Shown here: piece after piece, positions 1 through 6,993 of the stretch
Layout: every line of letters begins with the position of its first letter
Position numbering within the stretch: position 1 is the stretch's first letter
Assembly: GCA_034437075.1 (NCBI GenBank)
Contig: DAOTVD010000444.1
Location: forward strand, 1 to 9,661
Length of the DNA stretch: 9,661 nt
Direction of reading: 5' to 3'
Source: DAOTVD01 sp034437075
GTDB lineage: Bacteria; Chloroflexota; Anaerolineae; Aggregatilineales; J027
Notes under the pieces: generated by a model
Told to the model about the DNA's origin: nothing
The model's database searches: none
What the model saw: the letters and a program-made list of their open reading frames with translations, nothing else
Translations under genes and position numbers: made by a program

Positions 1-990
1 GGTGTAAGCATCCAGCGTATAGATAATCCGTTGCCCAGGGCGCACACCGTGTATCCAGCGGGGATGGTCGTTCCAGCCGCCCTCGGTGACATAAATCTGT
101 TTATCCGCGTCACCATGCGCGACCATCACCTCTCGCAAGAGTTCGATGCGCCGGAAATTCAGCATTTCGTAACCGGGCTCGGCCTGGGGCGGATGCCCAA
201 ACCCGTAAATATGGGCTGCTAAGCCATCGAAATATGGAGCGGCGCCAGCAGCATACATTTCTTGCAGAAAATCGAGGTCGTTCCAGCCACTCGACCCGCC
301 GGGCGGCTCATTTGTAGGGGCCAGCGCCCCGCCGAGCACGGTAATGTCCGGATTCGCAGCATGGGCAGCCTGGTAGGCACGGCGTAATAAGCTTGTATAG
401 GCGGCGGGGTCTGGGCCGGTGTGCGGCCATTCAATCGCCAAATTGGGCTCGTTCCAGATGATGATGGTTCCTACACGCCCGGTGTACCGCGCCACAAAAT
501 CCTGGACGTATTGAACAAACTCGTCTTCGGCTTCGGGTGTTAAGTAGTTGCCATTTGCCATGCGTTCTTCGTCAGCAGGGCGTAACCAGTCCGGCACAAA
601 GCCCAGGCGGATGATTGGTTCTAAGCCCTGGTGTTCGATATGGCGCAGGATGCGGTCTGGGTGTTCCCAATTGTAGGTGTCGCGGCTGGTTTCGACATAG
701 GCCCAGGGGAGGTATTCAACGACGTGAGCGGCTCCCAGGTCGTGCACCATATCAAATGTGCGTTGTATTTTCCAGGTTTCGACTTCGTCCGTGGTGCGGG
801 TGTGCATACACACCCGATGATCGGTGGTTTGTACGGTTTGGGGGGGGCCGAGAGTGCGAGATGTATCGTCTTCAGGCGCGGCTATCCAGGGATCAAACGC
901 TGTGGCATCCAGAGACAACAGGCCGACCAGCCCGATAGCGAGTGCTCCCCGCCAGAGTAGCCCGGCGGCGCGCATCAAAGGGTGTTTCAT
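1..990 (-). CDS. Secreted clan GH-A-like glycoside hydrolase, partial (C-terminus beyond left edge)
   Basis: My translation gives 330 codons with no stop, running off the left edge. Residues 1-31 look like a Sec signal peptide: basic start, hydrophobic stretch about 8-27, possible cleavage after Ala-Thr-Ala (29-31). The rest resembles a TIM-barrel glycosidase of the GH5/GH39/GH42 type. WNEPN at 179-183 gives the expected acid/base Glu181, and VTEGGWN at 301-307 gives the expected nucleophile Glu303 at the end of a later strand. The early segment around 92-136 (LPWAYVE, then YNWEHPDR, then FVPDW) matches the usual start of such barrels. It would act outside the cytoplasm on a glycan I cannot name. 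The ATG overlaps the TetR stop codon as ATGA and has no clear Shine-Dalgarno, so translation probably depends on re-initiation after TetR. Exact GH family unknown. Confidence 0.85.
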   Translation of the reverse strand, partial: MKHPLMRAAGLLWRGALAIGLVGLLSLDATAFDPWIAAPEDDTSRTLGPPQTVQTTDHRVCMHTRTTDEVETWKIQRTFDMVHDLGAAHVVEYLPWAYVETSRDTYNWEHPDRILRHIEHQGLEPIIRLGFVPDWLRPADEERMANGNYLTPEAEDEFVQYVQDFVARYTGRVGTIIIWNEPNLAIEWPHTGPDPAAYTSLLRRAYQAAHAANPDITVLGGALAPTNEPPGGSSGWNDLDFLQEMYAAGAAPYFDGLAAHIYGFGHPPQAEPGYEMLNFRRIELLREVMVAHGDADKQIYVTEGGWNDHPRWIHGVRPGQRIIYTLDAYT

Positions 991-1586
991 TCGCTATGCG
1001 CAAGAATACCGTGTAGGAAAATCTCGGTCATGCCGTCTACCCAGGCACTCTGTGGGAAAATCCGCATGGATAGCTGAGCCGCTTCGGGGGCCATATGTTG
1101 GGTCACTACGAAGCCAACGATGAGCGAGACAAATACGCGACCTAACATGATCGTTGACAAGGGTCGAATGCCTGGCATGGTTGCCAGACGGGTGATGAAG
1201 GCGGCGCTATCGCTGGCGACATTGCTGAACAGACGATTGAAATAGCGCCCGTCGTAGACCTGAAAATCAATGATAATCAAGGCTGAGAAAGATCGATGGC
1301 TATCGAAAACGGCCACTAGCCCTTCAATGGCCTGGCGCACCATGCTGGCGGTGTTATCTCCCCGGATGCTGCTCAAAACCGTGCGTAGCTCATCACGCGG
1401 GACATGCACTTCCCACAAGGCCTCAAAGATGGCATCCATCGTGGCATAGTGCGACTGTACAGCGGGCAAGGCCACACCTGCCGCTTGCGCGACATCCGCC
1501 AATACGACCCCATGGTAGCCGCGTTCGTGGAGCAGTTTTTCGGCAGCTTGCAATATTTTGGGATCCGCTTGCAACGTGTCTGACAC
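987..1586 (-). CDS. TetR/AcrR-family transcriptional regulator
   Basis: This 199-residue protein has the size and layout of a TetR-family repressor. The N-terminal helix (ILQAAEKLLHERGYHGV, 11-27) is followed by a helix-turn-helix at about 27-50 with DVAQAAGVALPAVQSHYAT, matching the family pattern of IAxxAGVxxxxxYxYF. The C-terminal part (about 60-199) is helical and hydrophobic, as expected for a ligand-binding and dimer domain; the ligand is unknown. I chose the GTG start at 1586 because AGGAG lies 8 bases upstream and it gives a full HTH. The gene follows the small membrane protein by 11 bases and overlaps the glycosidase start by four, so it is in the same transcription unit. It may control the glycosidase or the whole operon; the sequence does not say which. 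Confidence 0.9.
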   Translation of the reverse strand: MSDTLQADPKILQAAEKLLHERGYHGVVLADVAQAAGVALPAVQSHYATMDAIFEALWEVHVPRDELRTVLSSIRGDNTASMVRQAIEGLVAVFDSHRSFSALIIIDFQVYDGRYFNRLFSNVASDSAAFITRLATMPGIRPLSTIMLGRVFVSLIVGFVVTQHMAPEAAQLSMRIFPQSAWVDGMTEIFLHGILAHSE

Positions 1587-1594
1587 GCTTAAGT

Positions 1595-1599
1595 CTCCT
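1595..1599 (-). promoter_or_regulatory. Shine-Dalgarno site of the TetR gene
   Basis: AGGAG on the minus strand, 8 bases before the GTG codon at 1584-1586 and overlapping the stop codon of the upstream small membrane protein gene. It supports the GTG start. Confidence 0.7.
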
Positions 1600-1807
1600 A
1601 CTCCTGGTCGTCGGGGTCAGGCTGGCCACGCCGCAAGAGCGGCAGAAGCGCCATGCTCAGCGCGGCGACGTTTTTCACGGAGACTTGCACATGCTTTTCG
1701 TCTTGGGGCGCGTTGTTGTTGTAGAGATAAGCCCATACCAGGCCGAACAGCCCGCCCAGGACGATGGCCCACAGATATAAACTACGTTTTCGAAGTCGTA
1801 TGGTCAT
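1598..1807 (-). CDS. Small membrane protein, 69 aa, unknown function
   Basis: I do not recognise this protein. A basic N-terminus (MTIRLRKRSLY) leads into one clear membrane helix at about 10-28. A short polar loop (NNNAPQDEKH), a second moderately hydrophobic stretch (46-58) and an acidic tail (DPDDQE) follow. The open frame extends upstream to 1957, but that would overlap the preceding gene by 110 bases. The internal ATG at 1807 lies just before the membrane helix and 40 bases after the preceding stop, so it is the better start, although no strong ribosome site is visible. It sits between another small membrane protein and the TetR gene on the same strand, so it is probably co-transcribed with the RSH genes. 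It could be a partner of the 148-aa membrane protein; that is only inference from position. Confidence 0.65.
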   Translation of the reverse strand: MTIRLRKRSLYLWAIVLGGLFGLVWAYLYNNNAPQDEKHVQVSVKNVAALSMALLPLLRRGQPDPDDQE

Positions 1808-1847
1808 GTTGCTGATTACTTTCGTTTGCGTGGGTTGGCGGCGCGGA

Positions 1848-2294
1848 TTATGTTTCGAACAGACGTGTCGCAAATACTCGCCAACGGGCTGCTCGGCTAC
1901 GCGCGGCAATGATAGGTTCGCTGATGCGCAGGGCTGCCTCTTGGGTGGTTTGTGCACCCCGCGCTGTGTAGCGCCGTGCGGCTTCTAGTGGCTTCTGGAT
2001 GTGTTGTTCTAAGGTGCCCGCGCCAAACATGGCCAGCAAAACCACCGCATTCAGCACGAGCATAACAATCGCGAGCGGCAGTAACGCACACAGCGTGAGC
2101 ATAATGCTCATTATGACGGTAATTTGTTGCGCTTCTATATCACCTACCGTCGCGAATAAGAACAAGGCAATACTCATGATGATCATTATCGCGAAGGGCA
2201 GCGCAACAGGCAAAATAATTTCCAGGCGTACGTTTTGGCGATGGCGACGTAGTGCCTGGGAGTGTTCGCCCGAAGAAGTTTGTTGTGTGGTCAT
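1848..2294 (-). CDS. Two-helix membrane protein, 148 aa, unknown function
   Basis: Not assignable to a named family by eye. A hydrophilic, basic N-terminus (residues 1-24) is followed by a membrane helix at about 26-50. A short acidic turn (GDIEAQQ) leads to a second long hydrophobic segment at about 58-92. The remaining 55 residues are polar, rich in Ala, Arg and Glu and probably helical (EAARRYTARGAQTTQEAALR), suggesting a cytoplasmic amphipathic or coiled-coil tail. It begins 34 bases after the RSH-B stop on the same strand, with no terminator between them, so it is likely the third gene of the operon. No clear Shine-Dalgarno is visible before the ATG. Its place next to the (p)ppGpp enzymes is suggestive but not evidence of a link. 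Confidence 0.75.
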   Translation of the reverse strand: MTTQQTSSGEHSQALRRHRQNVRLEIILPVALPFAIMIIMSIALFLFATVGDIEAQQITVIMSIMLTLCALLPLAIVMLVLNAVVLLAMFGAGTLEQHIQKPLEAARRYTARGAQTTQEAALRISEPIIAARSRAARWRVFATRLFET

Positions 2295-2328
2295 GTTTAG
2301 AATTGTAACATACCGGGCTAGAACAAGG

Positions 2329-4518
2329 CTAATCCTGAATAGTTACGGGCGACCAAGTTTGCGTTTCTCGTTTATCCATGCGTTGGAGGCGGGTAATGTT
2401 CTGTAACGAAGCCAAACGATGGATGATACGGATAATATCATCTTGATTTTCGGCTTCGACCTTCAACCGGATCACGATGTGTTTATCGTCAATCGCGCTA
2501 TCCGCTTTGATGATGTTCGCCCCTAATTCGGCAATGGGTATCGAAACATCCCGCAGAAGCCCGCCCCGGTCATAGCCTTCTAAGCGCAAATGGATCATCA
2601 AAAGCGGATCAATCGTCTTTAGCCATTTCATACGTAGCAAGTTATCGGGGCGTTTACTGCGGATGATGTAGCGACAATTGGCCCGGTGCACCAGCGCAAT
2701 ATTGTTGTTCTGCCGGATATGCGTCACGATGTCTTCGCCAATACGCGGTTCGCAGCAACTCGCTAGGCGAAGCTCGCGCCCGCCAAAGGGTTCAAGCCAA
2801 CCGCGCATGCCTTCGCTATCGTGAATTTCAACATAATCGCGGTGGGTGTGCTCGATGAGGTCTGGCACATGCGTCAGAATAGCGCGCGCCAGATCGCTCA
2901 CCGAGATGCTACCATTGCCAATATGCAAATACAGGTCTTCTATGCTCTCCAGGTCGAAATCTTGCATGAGCATCATGGACGTGACTTGATCCACATTAAA
3001 GCGGCGTTTCTCTTCGCGCAGAAGTTCGCGCCCTTTCCGCACCTGGGTCTCGTGGCTTTGACGCTTGAAGAATTCGCGAATCTTGCGCTTCGCGCGGGAG
3101 GTGGTTACATAGCCCAGCGTTTCATCCAACCATTCATGATACGGCTCGGCGCGGCGCGAGCGGATAATTTCAACCTTATCGCCATCGGCCAATTGTTGGT
3201 TGATCTCTGCCGGGCGGTTGTTGACAATCGCGCCTCGGCATTCATGGCCGATGTCGGTATGCACATGGTAGGCGAAATCGAGCACTGTAGCGCCGCGTGG
3301 CAGCGTAATCTCTGCTCCGCGTGGGGTAAAGCAAGTGAGTTGTTTTTGCAGGATGTCCTGAAAGACGCTCTCGACGAATTTTTGCGCATTTTCCGACTCA
3401 TTATAGAGTTCGGGCAGTTTGGGCAGCCAGGGCGCTTTATGGGGCTGCTTTTCTTCCTCGGGTGTTGCGAACTGAATTTCGGCCAGAATACCGAGCTCCG
3501 ACAGACGGTCAAAGTCGTAGGTTCGGATGCGCAAGTGTACGGGGTTGGCATAATCTGGCACGATGATTTGCGTATGCAGCGAACGGTAGAAAATATCGCG
3601 GGGATTGCCGATGGTATCCACTAAACTATCCGCCACATGGGGGTAACGCTCGTGTACATAGCCCAGTGCCAGATAACACTCGGGCAGGCTATCCACCAAG
3701 ATGACGATCTGAAAGGCTTTGTTAAAGGCATGGGCATCCAGTTGGTGGCCACGCATGCTCTCGTAAATGCGATAGGGACTGCGCCGGTGCACGCGCACGC
3801 CACAGGGTATCTTGCGCGCCCGTAGCGTGCGTTGAATGTCACGCGCGATGGCGTCCAGTTTGGGGTATTCGGTTTGGTAACGCTCATCCAGGCCATCACA
3901 GATTTGTTGGTATATCTCGGGTGCCAAATAGCTCAGGATGAGCGTTTCGAATTCGGTTTTAAGATGCCACATGCCCAGCTTGGCGGCTAATGGAACATAA
4001 ATGCGCAGCGTTTCAAGCGCTTTGCGCCGTCGTCGTTCGGGTGCGACGGCGTCCAGAGTGCGCATATTGTGCAGGCGGTCAAAAAGTTTGATGAGCACCA
4101 CCCGCACATCGCTAGACATCGCCAGGAACAAGTGCGCGATATCTTCCAGATGCGACACGTTCTTCAAATGGGTGACCCCATTCACCAAGTGGCACGTTTG
4201 TGCGCCAAACTGGCGTTCGATGTCCTCTAGGGTATAGGCAGTATCCTCGGCGACATCGTGCAAGAGCGCGCCAATAAGCAAACTCTCGTCGACATATAAC
4301 TTGGCCATGTACAGCGCAACAGTCAACGGATGGGTAATGAAAGGCTCGCCCGATTTGCGATATTGGCCTGCATGGGCCGTCTTGGCAAATTCGAAGGCGG
4401 TTTGGAGCCGCTCGCGGGTGGCGCTAGGTAAGTACGTCGCACAGACATCGAAAAACTCGCGATGCAAAATCTCGATCTGGGCGGCATCATGCGCCGCACC
4501 GCTCAGAGTACTGGTCAT
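2329..4518 (-). CDS. spoT: RelA/SpoT homologue RSH-B: hydrolase-competent, synthetase-dead long RSH
   Basis: This 729-residue protein has the complete long-RSH layout: HD hydrolase (about 35-185), synthetase-like domain (215-350), TGS (393-453), helical linker, CHCC zinc-finger-like region (Cys588-Cys589, His611, Cys615) and ACT (639-714). The hydrolase site is intact: His63 of the HP motif, His87-Asp88 with Glu91-Asp92 in LLHDVAEDT, and Asp147/Asn151 in DRLHNM. It should remove the 3'-pyrophosphate from (p)ppGpp using manganese. The synthetase site is broken. EIQIRT of active enzymes reads HLRIRT here (Glu to His328). The catalytic Asp is Asn266 or Lys267 depending on one gap, the nearby Arg is Ile or Val, and the GRxK loop is VHRR. 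The symbol reflects the SpoT-like role, not proven orthology. Its ATG overlaps the RSH-A stop. Confidence 0.93.
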   Translation of the reverse strand: MTSTLSGAAHDAAQIEILHREFFDVCATYLPSATRERLQTAFEFAKTAHAGQYRKSGEPFITHPLTVALYMAKLYVDESLLIGALLHDVAEDTAYTLEDIERQFGAQTCHLVNGVTHLKNVSHLEDIAHLFLAMSSDVRVVLIKLFDRLHNMRTLDAVAPERRRRKALETLRIYVPLAAKLGMWHLKTEFETLILSYLAPEIYQQICDGLDERYQTEYPKLDAIARDIQRTLRARKIPCGVRVHRRSPYRIYESMRGHQLDAHAFNKAFQIVILVDSLPECYLALGYVHERYPHVADSLVDTIGNPRDIFYRSLHTQIIVPDYANPVHLRIRTYDFDRLSELGILAEIQFATPEEEKQPHKAPWLPKLPELYNESENAQKFVESVFQDILQKQLTCFTPRGAEITLPRGATVLDFAYHVHTDIGHECRGAIVNNRPAEINQQLADGDKVEIIRSRRAEPYHEWLDETLGYVTTSRAKRKIREFFKRQSHETQVRKGRELLREEKRRFNVDQVTSMMLMQDFDLESIEDLYLHIGNGSISVSDLARAILTHVPDLIEHTHRDYVEIHDSEGMRGWLEPFGGRELRLASCCEPRIGEDIVTHIRQNNNIALVHRANCRYIIRSKRPDNLLRMKWLKTIDPLLMIHLRLEGYDRGGLLRDVSIPIAELGANIIKADSAIDDKHIVIRLKVEAENQDDIIRIIHRLASLQNITRLQRMDKRETQTWSPVTIQD

Positions 4519-6920
4519 CCCGTCGGCCTCCGAATCATCAGAATATCATCCGATGCATTGAGCTTGCGGGCGAGTTTTTCGATATGCTCTCGGCAGGCGA
4601 CCCGAAACATAATTTCGACCTGTGTCCCTAAATCTTCCGGGCGATACATCCGCACCGACTCAATAATGAGGTCTTCATGGCTGGCCATATCTTTGATGTA
4701 CAGAATCGTTTTGGTCGGGTGCACCACTAATAACGTCAGCCGCGTATGAAACATCGCAGGCGGTTTACGGTCTTCGGGCACACAGAGCATTTCCTCCGGC
4801 CAATCAAAGTAGCTTATCCGCGCTGGGTCTAGGGCCTTGACGTTCCGGCAGTCGGCGCGGTGTAGGGTAAAACCGCGCCCCTGGGTAATGTAACTGACCG
4901 TATCATCACCTGGCAACGGCAAGCAGCATTGCGCTTGAGTATACAGCAAATCAAAATCTTTGAAACTGACATCAGCGGAATGCGTTGCCGCAATTCGATC
5001 CTGGGTTTCAAGTTGTTCTAGAATATAGGTGCCCAGATTATCATCTAACGTTTGCACGCTGATCTCGCCAGAACCAATGGCTTCTAACAAATCGCGTTCG
5101 GAAGGTTGGTGCAGTCGTTTGGCCAGGGCCGCGAGCGTCAGATCGCGGATTTTGTGCGCGCTGAGCCGCTTTTTGATGATCGTGCGCCCCAGGGTCTCGA
5201 CTTCGGGAATGGTTTCATCATCTTTTTCGCGGAAGAAACGTTTAATTTTCTCGTGGGCGCGGCGCGTGCGCGAGTATCCGTTGTATAGCCAATCCAAGCT
5301 AGGGCGCGCATTTTGGCGGGTGATAACCTCTACGCGGTCGCCCATCTGGAGTGTATAGTCCAGCTTTTGCATTTTGCTATTGACCCGGGCCCCGACACAG
5401 GTGTTGCCGACATCTTCGTGAATATAATACGCAAAATCTAGCGGGGTTGCGCCTTGGGGCAAAGATTTTAGGTCGCCATCTGGCGTATAGACCAATACGC
5501 GGTCGGGCAAAATCTCGGATTGATACCAGATGGGGTCGCCCGATTGGCTCAGGATCGGCTTATTCGTGTGCGGGTCGAGGATGTAGCCTTTGGGGGTGGT
5601 GTTGACATCCCGGTAGTAGACGTACTCGCCCTGGCTATCGACAATGCGTTGCCCGGTGTCTGGGTCGAGCATATAGCCCTGCCTATCGAGCGGTAAAATG
5701 GCATTGTTCAGCAGGAGCGCCTCTAAGGTATTGCCCAGATAATCCATCGGGTCGCCCAACATGCGGGAGGCTTGCGTGCGCAGCATCGCGAATTTCATAT
5801 CTTCGCTAGTGTCCGCGCCTTCGCCGCCGCCGTACATCTTCCAATGTGCCGCGACGCCAAATTCCCCTTTGATGTGCATGTCGTAAGTACGAATTTGAAT
5901 TTCAACAGCAATGCCGCGTGGCCCCCCTACGGTGAGGTGTAATGATTGGTAATTGTAGGGCTGGCGCGGGGTTTCGATGTAATCTACGTAGCGGCGGCGT
6001 TCGGGGTATAACTCTTCTTCAATGGCGGTTTGAATATAGTAGCAATCAAATGTGGTGTTAGTCAAAATACGGATGCCGACCCGATCCCAGACTTCATCAT
6101 AATCTAGTTCGTAAGCTTCCATTTTACGAAAAACGGCATAGTGCGTCTTGACCCGCCCGCTGACATGGGCCTCGATATGATGCCGTTGCAGCAATGCGCG
6201 AATATCCTTGATGACATCGTCTCGCACCGCGTGCAAAACATCTCGGTGTTCGTCCATCAAAGACAAAATATAATTGTACTGGGCCGGGCTCAGGTACTTG
6301 AAGCTCAATTCCTGAAGTTCTTGGCGCCAATCTTCCAGGCCCAAGGCATCGCACCACGACACGACGACATCCAGCACTTCTTGCGCGATCTTCTGGCGTA
6401 CACTCTCGGCCAGATTTTCCGCATTGCGCAAGAGCACCAGACGCCCGGCAATTTTGATCAAGATAACGCGCACATCGTGGGTTACCTTCAGCACCAACTG
6501 CCGCAGTAAGACTTTACGGATGGGCATTTGTTTGGGCGAGTCTGTCGGGTTGAGCAAGCGAATAATGGATACATTATGCGCCGCTTGTAACATATCGGGG
6601 TCAAACTTGTTCGCGACGGGTTCTAACGCTTCAGGGTCGATCTGGCTCATGAAAAAAATCATGAGTGTACGCGCGTCGCAATCCACCCCTAGCAAGGTTT
6701 GGGCCACGTTTTGCAGGAGGGCCGGCGTTACCGTCGTTTCGTAGTCATTCTTGACATGTTCGGCGGCCATCTCTGCCAGCATACAAATTGTGTTTTGTTC
6801 GTCTGGCGAGAAATGTTCCGGCAAATAATCAAGTTGGCGGGGCGGCGTCTTGGTGGTTTGCTGATTGATCACGAGACTCCCCAGGATAAATAATTTCGCT
6901 TCGGTTACTGCTTCTATCAT
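4515..6920 (-). CDS. relA: RelA/SpoT homologue RSH-A: synthetase-competent, hydrolase-dead long RSH with an extra repeat insert
   Basis: This 801-residue long RSH should make (p)ppGpp from ATP and GTP/GDP. The synthetase domain (about 215-362) is well kept: GRVK at 255-258, Asp279 with Arg284 in WDRVGIRIL, YQSLH at 324-328, Glu340 in EIQIRT, and the closing GVAAHW (355-360). The RxKD/EXDD position reads RYVD (310-313), matching neither class. The N-terminal 200 residues resemble an HD domain in length and helices but lack its ligands: the HD-xx-ED segment is absent (around 88-95), and DRLHNMR reads GRLVLLR (159-165). Next come a two-repeat insert (411-470), TGS (473-534), a zinc-finger-like CHCC motif (Cys665-Cys666, His687, Cys691) and a weak ACT (about 723-798). 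No clear ribosome site precedes the chosen ATG. The symbol marks RelA-like function, not orthology. Confidence 0.93.
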   Translation of the reverse strand: MIEAVTEAKLFILGSLVINQQTTKTPPRQLDYLPEHFSPDEQNTICMLAEMAAEHVKNDYETTVTPALLQNVAQTLLGVDCDARTLMIFFMSQIDPEALEPVANKFDPDMLQAAHNVSIIRLLNPTDSPKQMPIRKVLLRQLVLKVTHDVRVILIKIAGRLVLLRNAENLAESVRQKIAQEVLDVVVSWCDALGLEDWRQELQELSFKYLSPAQYNYILSLMDEHRDVLHAVRDDVIKDIRALLQRHHIEAHVSGRVKTHYAVFRKMEAYELDYDEVWDRVGIRILTNTTFDCYYIQTAIEEELYPERRRYVDYIETPRQPYNYQSLHLTVGGPRGIAVEIQIRTYDMHIKGEFGVAAHWKMYGGGEGADTSEDMKFAMLRTQASRMLGDPMDYLGNTLEALLLNNAILPLDRQGYMLDPDTGQRIVDSQGEYVYYRDVNTTPKGYILDPHTNKPILSQSGDPIWYQSEILPDRVLVYTPDGDLKSLPQGATPLDFAYYIHEDVGNTCVGARVNSKMQKLDYTLQMGDRVEVITRQNARPSLDWLYNGYSRTRRAHEKIKRFFREKDDETIPEVETLGRTIIKKRLSAHKIRDLTLAALAKRLHQPSERDLLEAIGSGEISVQTLDDNLGTYILEQLETQDRIAATHSADVSFKDFDLLYTQAQCCLPLPGDDTVSYITQGRGFTLHRADCRNVKALDPARISYFDWPEEMLCVPEDRKPPAMFHTRLTLLVVHPTKTILYIKDMASHEDLIIESVRMYRPEDLGTQVEIMFRVACREHIEKLARKLNASDDILMIRRPTG
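4527..4531 (-). promoter_or_regulatory. Strong Shine-Dalgarno for RSH-B inside the end of RSH-A
   Basis: GGAGG on the minus strand, 8 bases before the RSH-B ATG and inside the last codons of RSH-A. Together with the ATGA overlap (4515-4518) it fixes the RSH-B start and implies coupled translation of the two enzymes. Confidence 0.8.
5511..5690 (-). repeat. Two tandem protein repeats of about 30 residues inserted in RSH-A
   Basis: Residues 411-470 of RSH-A are not part of the usual synthetase-TGS linker. They hold two copies of one pattern at a 30-residue spacing: GYMLDPDTGQRIVDSQGEYV at 415-434 and GYILDPHTNKPILSQSGDPI at 445-464. Over 23 aligned positions, 9 are identical (Gly, Tyr, Leu, Asp, Pro, Thr, Ile, Gly, Tyr) and several others are similar. 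The repeats look like short beta-hairpin units. Function unknown. Confidence 0.75.
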
Positions 6921-6953
6921 ACACTACTTGGGTTATCCCGTGACGTGACGTGG
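6921..6953 (-). promoter_or_regulatory. Short upstream region of the RSH operon with CGTGA direct repeats
   Basis: Only about 34 bases separate the RSH-A start from the terminator of the upstream gene, so the operon promoter must lie here or overlap the terminator. Plus-strand bases 6939-6953 read CGTGA twice and then CGTGG. Bases 6943-6951 (ACGTGACGT) form a perfect 4+1+4 palindrome, a plausible operator. A GATAAC hexamer could be a -10 site, but the only matching -35 (TTTACC) is at a poor 14-base spacing. The promoter call is weak. Confidence 0.35.
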
Positions 6954-6954
6954 T

Positions 6955-6982
6955 AAAAAAAGCGGGCGCGCGTAGCGCCCGC
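6955..6982 (-). terminator. Rho-independent terminator of the membrane-anchored two-module gene
   Basis: On the minus strand an 8-bp all-GC stem (GCGGGCGC / GCGCCCGC, plus-strand 6962-6969 and 6975-6982) with a 5-base loop is followed directly by seven Ts. It lies 11 bases after the stop codon at 6994 and separates that gene from the RSH operon. Confidence 0.85.
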
Positions 6983-6993
6983 GCGGGGCACGC

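Noticed and set aside
1808..1957. N-terminal extension of the 69-aa membrane protein up to 1957
   Set aside because: The extra 50 residues are read out of frame over the end of the 148-aa membrane protein gene and look like a shadow of it.
2821..3624. Long plus-strand open frame of 267 codons
   Set aside because: It lies fully antisense to RSH-B, has no family-like motifs and no ribosome site, and is explained by the codon use of the real gene.
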